Assembly (NCBI GenBank): GCA_964242325.1
Contig: CAXTCI010000181.1
Span: 1-10,902 of the forward strand
Source: DASWOJ01 sp964242325
GTDB taxonomy: Bacteria; Pseudomonadota; Alphaproteobacteria; Acetobacterales; Acetobacteraceae
DNA length: 10,902 nucleotides
Reading direction: 5' to 3'
Shown: positions 5,448 to 10,902 of the stretch, piece after piece
Numbering within the stretch: position 1 is the stretch's first letter
Layout of the letters: the number at the start of each line of letters is the position of its first letter
Translations under genes and position numbers: made by a program
Notes under the pieces: model-generated
What the model was told of the DNA's origin: nothing
The model's database searches: none
Seen by the model: only the letters and a program-made list of their open reading frames with translations

Positions 5448-6263
5448 TCAATGCGTATCGTCGCCCACGCGGTTGATCCCCGCATTGCGCCGGAACGTCG
5501 GCAGCCCCACCCCCGCCGCCTCGAAGCCGCCATCGTTCGCCAAGCACTGGCCGTTCACATAGCTCGCCTCCTTGCTGCACAGGAAGCCGACCACGTTCGC
5601 CATCTCCTCGGTCGTGCCATAGCGGCCGAGCGGAATCGTGTCGTAGTAGTCCGCGCGGATCGCCACGCTGTGCACCAGCTTCGCCATCTCGGTCTCCACG
5701 GGACCGGGGCACACCGCATTGACCCGCACACCGAAATTGCCGAGTTCCACCGCATATTGCTTCGTCAGGTGAATGATCGCAGCCTTGCTGGTGCCATAAG
5801 CCACCCGCAACGTGCTGGCGCGCAGGCCAGAGATTGAGGCGATGTTCACGATCGCCCCGCTCTTCTGCGCCTTCATGATCGCCCCGAAGGCCTGGCTGCA
5901 AAGAAAAGCCCCATCAAGGTTGGTGCCGAGCACATGGCGCCATTCCGCGAACGAAGTTTCCAGCGCCGGCTTGAACACTGCAACACCCGCATTGTTCACC
6001 AGCGCATCCACCCGGCCCCACTTAGCCACCACCGCCCCGGCGGCGGCCTCAACCTCGGCAGGACTGGAAACGTCGCATGGCACAGCCAGCACCCGCGACG
6101 GCAAAGCCAACGCCGCCTCGGCCGCCGCAAGCGTGGCACGGTCTATATCGAGCAGCGCAACATTGTAGCCGTGGGCCAAAAACCACTGTCCGACTGCGAG
6201 GCCAATGCCACGCGCGCCCCCGGTGACGACGGCAACCTGGCTGGCTTCGCTCGCGTCCGACAT
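5448..6263 (-). CDS. Short-chain dehydrogenase/reductase (classical SDR, probably NAD-dependent)
   Basis: This 271-aa cytoplasmic oxidoreductase has all classical SDR elements. TGGARGIG (14-21) is the dinucleotide-binding glycine motif, and D39 at the end of beta-2 favours NAD(H) over NADP(H). D64 precedes the adenine-side turn, NNAG lies at 90-93 and N115 follows. The catalytic triad is S143, Y156 and K160 (YGTSK), with PGPVETEM after it and a C-terminal YVNGQCLANDGG. The family interconverts alcohols and ketones or aldehydes; the substrate cannot be read from sequence. A start at 6275 (four residues longer) is equally possible, since neither has a strong ribosome binding site. It follows ssuA on the same strand after 177 nt that contain hairpins, so it may be a separate unit. 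A role in handling carbon skeletons left after desulfonation is only a guess from position. Confidence 0.92.
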   Translation of the reverse strand: MSDASEASQVAVVTGGARGIGLAVGQWFLAHGYNVALLDIDRATLAAAEAALALPSRVLAVPCDVSSPAEVEAAAGAVVAKWGRVDALVNNAGVAVFKPALETSFAEWRHVLGTNLDGAFLCSQAFGAIMKAQKSGAIVNIASISGLRASTLRVAYGTSKAAIIHLTKQYAVELGNFGVRVNAVCPGPVETEMAKLVHSVAIRADYYDTIPLGRYGTTEEMANVVGFLCSKEASYVNGQCLANDGGFEAAGVGLPTFRRNAGINRVGDDTH

Positions 6264-6309
6264 GTCCCGCCCCATGAACCCGCTTGTTTCAGGGCCGGCG
6301 GTTACGCGC

Positions 6310-6328
6310 GTTGCCGGCGCTTGGCAAC
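6310..6328. promoter_or_regulatory. Inverted repeat upstream of the SDR gene
   Basis: GTTGCC (6310-6315) and GGCAAC (6323-6328) are perfect inverted arms with a 7-nt spacer, 47-65 bp upstream of the SDR start. On the minus strand TTGCCA within it could serve as a -35 element with a weak TAACCG 17 nt on. A second repeat GGCGA/TCGCC (6339-6343, 6354-6358) lies just beyond. The site may be an operator or promoter element; a role as terminator of ssuA is less likely because no T-run follows. Confidence 0.3.
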
Positions 6329-6398
6329 CATCGGCACCGGCGACCGAAGGGGATCGCCAACGCCACTCAATGTGGTTCGAATGCCCCGCGCCTGATCC

Positions 6399-6414
6399 GC
6401 TTGGCGGCCCAAGC
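6399..6414 (-). terminator. Hairpin downstream of ssuA, possible 3' end structure
   Basis: GCTTGG and CCAAGC form a perfect 6-bp stem with a 4-nt loop, starting 27 nt after the ssuA stop on the minus strand. There is no uridine tract after it, so it is not a canonical intrinsic terminator. It could still stabilise the 3' end of the ssu message or mark a processing site. Confidence 0.3.
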
Positions 6415-6440
6415 CCGCAGGCTCAGCGAGCAGACGCCTG

Positions 6441-7391
6441 TCAGGTCCGCCCCGGCGGCGTCCAAACCGCCTGCCGCACGTCTATCCGCGACGGGATAAT
6501 CCGTAGCCGGGCAAAGGTATCGGCAATCCCCTGCTGCTGCGCGATGATCGCCTCATCCAACGGCTGCACCGCATAGGTCCCGCGCGGCGCAGCCAGGCGT
6601 TGCGCCGCCAGCGGCACCCCTGTCACCTGCGTCATCAGCTCAGCCAAGGCGTCCGGGTTGGCGGCGGCCCAGGCCGCAGCCTCATTGATGGCGCCCAGCA
6701 ACGCAATCAACTGGTCCGGCGCCGAGGCCACCCAAGCACGGCGGGCCAGGAAGAAGTTGTTGCTAGGCTCGACCTGCTGCGACTGGATCAGCACCTTCGC
6801 CGCCGGGTCTTGCTGCGCGACGGCCAGGAACGGGTCCCAGATCGCCCAGGCATCCAGCGCCCCACTCCGGAACGCCGCCGCCGCATCCGACGGCTGCAGC
6901 GTCACCGACTGGACGTCGGACAGCGTCAGCCCCGCCTGCTGCAACGCCTTGACCACAAAGTTATGCGCGCTGGACCCCCGGGTATAGCCGACCCGGCGGC
7001 CCCGCAGGTCCGCCACAGTCCGCACCGGGCTGCCGTCGCGTATCAGGATCGCCTCGTTATCGCCTCGCAGCGGCTGCGCCCCGACGTACAATAACGACGA
7101 CCCCGCCGCCTGCGCGAAGATCGGCGGCGTATCTCCGGTGCCGCCAAAATCCACCGCCCCGGCGTTCAAAGCCTCCAGCAGCGGCGGACCCGCATTGAAC
7201 TCCACCCAGGCAACCGGCACGCCCTGCGGCGCAAACAGCTTCTCCAACGTGCCCTGGCTGCGCAGGATCACCAGCGAGCCGAACTTCTGGTAGCCGATCC
7301 GCAGCGGCGCGGGCGCGGCGCAAACCGGCCCGGTAGCGGCGGCCAAGCCCAAGCCCAGCAGCGCCGCACGTCGTGTCAAGTACGGCATCAT
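6441..7391 (-). CDS. ssuA: Aliphatic sulfonate ABC transporter, periplasmic substrate-binding protein
   Basis: This 316-aa protein is the solute-binding subunit of the SsuABC importer. The N-terminus MMPYLTRRAALLGLGLAA has a twin-arginine-like TRRxxL followed by a hydrophobic core and a cleavage-like VCA-AP at about 23-26, so it is exported to the periplasm, perhaps by Tat. The mature part begins PLRIGYQKFGSLVILRSQG, typical of SsuA/TauA-type proteins. Later come WVEFNAGPPLLEALNAGAVDFGGTGDTPPIFAQ (about 62-94), YTRGSSAHNFVVKALQQAGL (about 136-155) and DAWAIWDPF (about 180-188). Its ATG overlaps the ssuB stop as ATGA, so it is the distal gene of ssuDCBA and translationally coupled. Length is close to that of E. 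coli SsuA. Nitrate- or taurine-type ligands are alternatives by fold, but the neighbouring ssuD makes alkanesulfonates most likely. Confidence 0.93.
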   Translation of the reverse strand: MMPYLTRRAALLGLGLAAATGPVCAAPAPLRIGYQKFGSLVILRSQGTLEKLFAPQGVPVAWVEFNAGPPLLEALNAGAVDFGGTGDTPPIFAQAAGSSLLYVGAQPLRGDNEAILIRDGSPVRTVADLRGRRVGYTRGSSAHNFVVKALQQAGLTLSDVQSVTLQPSDAAAAFRSGALDAWAIWDPFLAVAQQDPAAKVLIQSQQVEPSNNFFLARRAWVASAPDQLIALLGAINEAAAWAAANPDALAELMTQVTGVPLAAQRLAAPRGTYAVQPLDEAIIAQQQGIADTFARLRIIPSRIDVRQAVWTPPGRT

Positions 7392-8086
7392 GCGTTCTCA
7401 GTCACGCCAAGCGATTGCAGCAGCGTGCGGCGCAACTGGGCACGCGCCGGCGAAGCATCACGCGGGCGCGGCAGGTCCACCGCCACGTCCACCCCAATCC
7501 GCCCATTCTCCAGCACCACCACACGGTCGGCCAGGCTCAATGCCTCGTCCACGTCATGCGTCACCAGCAGCACCGCCGGGCCGTGATTGCGCCACAGCGC
7601 CAACACCAGCGCATGCATCCGGATGCGCGTCAGCGCGTCCAGCGCCGCAAACGGCTCGTCCAGCAGCAGCAGGCGTGGCGCACGGACCAGCGCCCGCGCC
7701 AGGGCCGCCCGCTGCGCCTCGCCACCCGACAGGGTCAGCGGCCAGGCATCCCCATGCCGGCCCAATCCAACCTCCTCAAGCGCCGCTTCGGCACGGCCGC
7801 GAGCGCCAGCATCGGTCAGCCCGAGCACCACGTTCTGCCACACCGGCGCCCAGGGCAGCAGCCGCGGCTCCTGGAACACGACGGCGGTAGGACGCGGCAC
7901 CGCGACCACTGAGCCTTCCGGCACCGGGTCCAGCCCGGCCAAGGTACGCAGCAACGTCGTCTTGCCCGACCCGCTGCGGCCCAGCAGCGCGGTAAAGCTG
8001 CCAGGCTGCAAATCGAGGTCCAGCCGGTCCAGTACCGTACGCGCGCCGAAGCGCCGGGTCAGTCCGCTGACATGCACGCCCTTCAT
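7388..8086 (-). CDS. ssuB: Aliphatic sulfonate ABC transporter, ATP-binding protein
   Basis: This 232-aa ATPase powers sulfonate import from the cytoplasmic face. Motifs appear in order: Walker A GRSGSGKTT (36-44), Q-loop VFQEPRLLPW (70-79), ABC signature LSGGEAQR (119-126), Walker B LLLLDEP (139-145), D-loop ALD (148-150) and H-loop H177 in VTHDVDEAL. FQEPRLLPW and the short length are typical of the nitrate/sulfonate/taurine importer ATPases. GGGAG 7 nt before the ATG serves as ribosome binding site. The start overlaps the ssuC stop and the stop overlaps the ssuA start, both as ATGA. It is slightly shorter than E. coli SsuB, mainly at the C-terminus. Confidence 0.94.
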   Translation of the reverse strand: MKGVHVSGLTRRFGARTVLDRLDLDLQPGSFTALLGRSGSGKTTLLRTLAGLDPVPEGSVVAVPRPTAVVFQEPRLLPWAPVWQNVVLGLTDAGARGRAEAALEEVGLGRHGDAWPLTLSGGEAQRAALARALVRAPRLLLLDEPFAALDALTRIRMHALVLALWRNHGPAVLLVTHDVDEALSLADRVVVLENGRIGVDVAVDLPRPRDASPARAQLRRTLLQSLGVTENA

Positions 8087-8916
8087 CGTGCCGCTCCCAT
8101 GTTGCCCAGTCGCCAGCGCAGCGCCCGCCGTTCCACCGCGCGCACCAGGGCATCCGCCCCCAAGCCCAACAGCGCATAAACCAGCAGCCCCACGACGATG
8201 ATGTCGGTGCGCAGGAAGTCCCGAGCGTCGTTAATCATGTGGCCGATGCCAGACGAAGCCGCAATCTGCTCCGCCACCACCAGCGTCAGCCACGACACAC
8301 CCAGGGCATAGCGCAGCCCGACCAGCAGCGACGGCAGCGCCCCCGGCAGCATCACCCGGCGTATCAGCGCCATCCGGCCCAAGCCGAACACCCGCGCCGC
8401 CTCGATCAGCTTAGGGTCCACCCCGCGCAGCCCGGCGAACAGGTTCAGGTAAACCGGGAAGGCCGCCCCCAGCGCCACCAGCGCAACCTTCGGCAGCTCG
8501 CCGATGCCGAACCAAAGGATGAACAAGGGCACCAGCGCCAGGTGGGGCAGGGTGCGGAGCATCTGCATCGGCGCGTCGGCAATATCCTCGCCCAAACGGG
8601 ACAGCCCCGCCACCAGGGCCAGCACCGCGCCCACCACGGCGCCGATGGCGAACCCGGCGGCAACGCGGGCCAGCGACACCAGCAGGTTCTCCCCCAACTC
8701 GCCGGTGCGCATCAGGTCCCAGGCGGTCGCCAGGATGGCGCTAGGGGCGGCAATAACCGTCGCGGGGATCACGCCAGCCCGCGACAGTGCCTCCCACACC
8801 AGCACCAGCACCACCGGCGACACGAAGCGGCGCAGCGGCAATAACGATGGCAGCCGGAGCGCCGCACGCCCACGCTTCCGGACGGCATCGCGGTCCAGGA
8901 GAAGGGTCTGCCCCAT
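8083..8916 (-). CDS. ssuC: Aliphatic sulfonate ABC transporter, permease
   Basis: This 277-aa inner-membrane permease belongs to the nitrate/sulfonate/taurine class. A positively charged cytoplasmic N-terminus (1-30) precedes about six membrane helices, including 31-46, 82-104, 124-138, 143-162, 195-217 and 238-254. The EAA loop that contacts the ATPase is EAARVFGLGRMALIRRVMLP (172-191). VVAEQIAASSGIGHMI (213-228) is a further hallmark of SsuC/TauC proteins. It starts 2 nt after the ssuD stop and overlaps ssuB by 4 nt, so it is part of the same message. It should pair with SsuA and SsuB as a homodimeric channel. Confidence 0.94.
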   Translation of the reverse strand: MGQTLLLDRDAVRKRGRAALRLPSLLPLRRFVSPVVLVLVWEALSRAGVIPATVIAAPSAILATAWDLMRTGELGENLLVSLARVAAGFAIGAVVGAVLALVAGLSRLGEDIADAPMQMLRTLPHLALVPLFILWFGIGELPKVALVALGAAFPVYLNLFAGLRGVDPKLIEAARVFGLGRMALIRRVMLPGALPSLLVGLRYALGVSWLTLVVAEQIAASSGIGHMINDARDFLRTDIIVVGLLVYALLGLGADALVRAVERRALRWRLGNMGAAR

Positions 8917-8918
8917 CG

Positions 8919-10100
8919 TCAGCGCACCCCCGCCGCGGTGGCGTTGGTGGTCATAAACGACCCACCACCAGTCATCAGCGTCTGCCCGCCAATCGATGCG
9001 CCAGGGCGCTTGACGCCCAGCAGCGGGAACAGCAGCTCGGCCACCCGATAGGCTTCATCCAGATGCGGGTAGCCGCTGGCGATCACCGTATCGATGCCCA
9101 CGGCCTGATATTCACGTATCCGCTCGGCCACCGTCTGCGGGTCGCCCACCAGCGCAGTGCCGGCACCACCGCGGACCAGGCCGACGCCGGCCCACAGGTT
9201 CGGCGAGACCTCCAGCCGCTCACGCGATCCGCCGTGCAGCGCCAGCATCCGCCGCTGGCCCACGCTGTCGCTCTCGGTCGCCATCTTACGCTGCGCCGTC
9301 TCGATGGTGTCGTCGGACAGATGCCGGATCAGACTGCGAGCGGCGTCCCACGCCTCGCCCTCGGTTTCCCGCACGATCAAATGCAGACGGATGCCATACC
9401 GCAGGGTGCGGCCATGCTCGGCGGCCCGGCGCCGCACGTCAGCGATCTTCTCGGCCACCGCATCCGGCGGCTCGCCCCAGGTCAGGTAAGCGTCGGCCTG
9501 CGCCGCCACCAAGGCATGGGCCGCCGGCGAAGACCCGCCAAAGTAGATCGGCGGATGCGGCGCCTGCACCGGCGGAAACAGCAGCCGGCCCTTTTCCGCC
9601 GACAGATATTGCCCCTGGTAGTTCACCGTCTCGCCCGCCATCAGCCCGCGCCAGATCTGCAAGAAGTCGGCAGCCTGGTCATAACGCTCGTCATGGCCGA
9701 GGTGCAGCCCGTCGCCCGCCAGGTCCGCCGGGTTGCCGCCGCAGACGACATTCAGCATCAGCCGTCCGCCACTGAGCCGATCCAACGCCGCGTGCTGCCG
9801 AGCCGCCTCGCCGGGCAGCGTATGGCCCGGCCGTATCGCAACCAAGAAGCGCAGGCGCTCGGTAAAGGGCATAATGCTGGCCGCCGTCACCAGCGCGTCC
9901 TCGCAAGCATTGCCGGTCGGCAGCAAAACGCCGGTATAGCCCAACTGGTCCGCCGCCTCCGCCACCGCGCGCAAGTAGCGGTTGTCCGACACGCGCTGCC
10001 CGGCAGCCGCGCCGAGGTAGCGGCCATCGCCGCCGGTCGGCAGGAACCACAGCATGTCCGGCGCGGGCGGAATTGGGGGGAGGGGAGGGATTGCGTTCAT
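8919..10100 (-). CDS. ssuD: FMNH2-dependent alkanesulfonate monooxygenase
   Basis: This 393-aa cytoplasmic enzyme of the bacterial luciferase-like fold cleaves alkanesulfonates to sulfite and the corresponding aldehyde, using FMNH2 and O2. All residues discussed for the E. coli enzyme have clear counterparts: C66 (PTGNACEDA), R238 and H240 (GIRLHLIVRETE), R310 in SPNLWAGVGLVRGGAGTALV, and Y344 (SGYPHLDEAYR). Length is close to the 381 aa of E. coli SsuD. The ATG at 10100 follows GGAG at 6 nt; an upstream start at 10187 would add 29 residues without family similarity. The N-terminus MNAIPPLPPIPPAP is an unusual proline-rich lead of about 14 residues. It is the first gene of ssuDCBA. The FMN reductase SsuE is not encoded in this window, so reduced flavin must come from elsewhere in the genome. 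Confidence 0.96.
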   Translation of the reverse strand: MNAIPPLPPIPPAPDMLWFLPTGGDGRYLGAAAGQRVSDNRYLRAVAEAADQLGYTGVLLPTGNACEDALVTAASIMPFTERLRFLVAIRPGHTLPGEAARQHAALDRLSGGRLMLNVVCGGNPADLAGDGLHLGHDERYDQAADFLQIWRGLMAGETVNYQGQYLSAEKGRLLFPPVQAPHPPIYFGGSSPAAHALVAAQADAYLTWGEPPDAVAEKIADVRRRAAEHGRTLRYGIRLHLIVRETEGEAWDAARSLIRHLSDDTIETAQRKMATESDSVGQRRMLALHGGSRERLEVSPNLWAGVGLVRGGAGTALVGDPQTVAERIREYQAVGIDTVIASGYPHLDEAYRVAELLFPLLGVKRPGASIGGQTLMTGGGSFMTTNATAAGVR

Positions 10101-10277
10101 GAGTAGCTCCGGTCCGGGCATGGCCGTGGGTGCGCCTGGCGGGCGCGCAGCGTCCTGAAACAGGGGGGGTGACTCAACCCGGAACAAGGGCGCCGCCGGA
10201 GTTTGGTGAATCCGTCTGGATGCCGGCGATCAGAGGAAATGCTGTGCTGCCAGGCCCCGCCCGGCTGCAAGCTGAAT
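10101..10277 (-). promoter_or_regulatory. Leader and probable promoter region of the ssuDCBA operon
   Basis: This 177-bp gap separates the Lrp/AsnC-type gene from ssuD, both on the minus strand. It should contain the operon promoter unless transcription continues from the regulator. I could not identify a convincing -35/-10 pair or a sigma-54 site. The only clear signal is the ribosome binding site GGAG (10107-10110) before the ssuD ATG. Confidence 0.35.
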
Positions 10278-10769
10278 CTACTCGCTGTCCGTCGCCCGGC
10301 GGTCGCGGAAGGCGCGGGCCAGCAGCGGATAGGCCGTCGTCGTCTTCAGCCGCTCCATCGCGAAGCGCGAGGTCACGTTCTTCAGCGCCACCGCGGCGAT
10401 CAGGCGTTTATAGAACCTGTCGAACTCCGCCATGTCCGCCACGGCGACGCGCAGCATGTAGTCCACCTCGCCGGCCATCCGGTAAGCGTCCATCACCTCC
10501 GGCATGCCGGACACGGTTGCGGCGAACTGGGCCAGCCAGTCCGCCGAGTGCTCCGGCGCCTCGACCGCCACGAACACGATCAAGCCGATGCCGACCTGCT
10601 CCGGCTCCACCAGGGCGACCCGGCGCAGCAGGACGCCGGCCTGCTCCATCTTCTGGATGCGCTTCCAGACCGGGGTTGGGGACAGGCCCACCTGGTCCGC
10701 CAGTTGCGCCATTGGCGCAGTGGCGTCCTCCTGCAGCAGGGCCAGCAGCTTGCGGTCGATCTCGTCCAT
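10278..10769 (-). CDS. Lrp/AsnC family transcriptional regulator
   Basis: This 163-aa DNA-binding protein has the standard two-part layout. An N-terminal winged helix begins DEIDRKLLALLQEDA (2-16), with the recognition region LADQVGLSPTPVWKRIQKME (23-42). A C-terminal ligand-binding RAM domain (about 60-140) includes MAGEVDYMLRVAV (98-110) and the closing TTAYPL (144-149). Members form octamers or dimers of dimers and respond to amino acids or related small molecules. It lies directly upstream of ssuDCBA in the same direction, so it may control that operon or itself. Sulfonate genes are classically under CysB/Cbl-type LysR control, so regulation by an Lrp protein would be a variation and remains inference. 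The start is supported by a GGGGG-containing purine stretch about 7 nt upstream. Confidence 0.92.
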   Translation of the reverse strand: MDEIDRKLLALLQEDATAPMAQLADQVGLSPTPVWKRIQKMEQAGVLLRRVALVEPEQVGIGLIVFVAVEAPEHSADWLAQFAATVSGMPEVMDAYRMAGEVDYMLRVAVADMAEFDRFYKRLIAAVALKNVTSRFAMERLKTTTAYPLLARAFRDRRATDSE

Positions 10770-10823
10770 CCCGCGCCCCCTAGCAGCCTACGCCGCCCCC
10801 CGGCAAGCAGCAGCCCTCTTCTC

Positions 10824-10860
10824 CCTCTCCCTCCGGGAAAGGGCCGGGGTGAGGGGGTCT
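10824..10860. repeat. 37-bp intergenic hairpin repeat, copy 2
   Basis: This is an exact copy, same orientation, of 1226-1262, located 55-91 bp upstream of the Lrp/AsnC gene start. The flanks diverge immediately on the right and are only loosely pyrimidine-rich on the left, so the repeated unit is close to 37 bp. Two identical copies 9.6 kb apart point to a dispersed extragenic repeat family in this genome. Confidence 0.75.
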
Positions 10861-10902
10861 TGGCTGCGGAGCGGTAAACGGACGGGACCGCCAGAACAAG
10901 GC

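Noticed and set aside
6371..6392. tRNA T-loop-like GGTTCGAAT between ssuA and the SDR gene
   Set aside because: The flanking bases do not form a T-stem and no acceptor, D or anticodon arms can be placed around it.
8787..10106. A 439-codon open frame on the plus strand opposite ssuD
   Set aside because: ssuD on the other strand is unambiguous; the plus-strand translation has low-complexity shadow composition.
10101..10187. Longer ssuD start at 10187
   Set aside because: The added 29 residues have no counterpart in SsuD, and a Shine-Dalgarno supports the ATG at 10100.

Overview
The window is high-GC, densely packed proteobacterial DNA. The gene content (an ssu alkanesulfonate system, an NtrC-type two-component pair, a DAACS transporter) and the protein style would fit an alphaproteobacterium, possibly Rhodospirillales or Acetobacteraceae. 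That placement is inference, since no rRNA or marker gene is present. Nearly all genes lie on the minus strand; two small membrane-protein genes in the middle are the only convincing plus-strand genes.

Left part (1-4463, minus strand). In transcription order this holds a polytopic membrane histidine kinase (2694-4463), a sigma-54-dependent response regulator whose start overlaps the kinase stop by one base (1327-2694), a small two-helix hypothetical protein (865-1152), and the N-terminal 225 residues of a dicarboxylate/amino-acid:cation symporter running off the window (1-676).

Middle (4464-5388). The 230-bp region between the kinase gene and the divergent plus-strand operon looks like a compact sigma-54 control region. 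A near-consensus -24/-12 promoter faces the plus-strand operon. A second, weaker -24/-12 match faces the kinase. A 21-bp near-perfect palindrome lies between them at a spacing typical of an enhancer for an NtrC-type activator. The operon encodes two small membrane proteins (138 and 91 aa) that I do not recognise, with a strong 11-bp-stem hairpin early in the second. My reading is a self-contained signalling module: kinase, then sigma-54 activator, then an induced membrane-protein pair, with probable autoregulation. This is the best candidate here for something undescribed.

Right part (5448-10769, minus strand). An Lrp/AsnC regulator (10278-10769) lies upstream of a tightly coupled alkanesulfonate-sulfur operon in the order ssuD-ssuC-ssuB-ssuA (10100 down to 6441; a 2-nt gap, then two 4-nt ATGA overlaps). 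A classical SDR oxidoreductase (5448-6263) follows after a 177-nt gap. SsuABC would import sulfonates and SsuD would release sulfite from them using FMNH2. The usual flavin reductase gene ssuE is absent from the window.

An identical 37-bp hairpin-forming intergenic repeat occurs at both ends (1226-1262 and 10824-10860). No RNA genes, insertion sequences, CRISPR arrays or phage genes were seen, and no gap between genes exceeds 300 bp.
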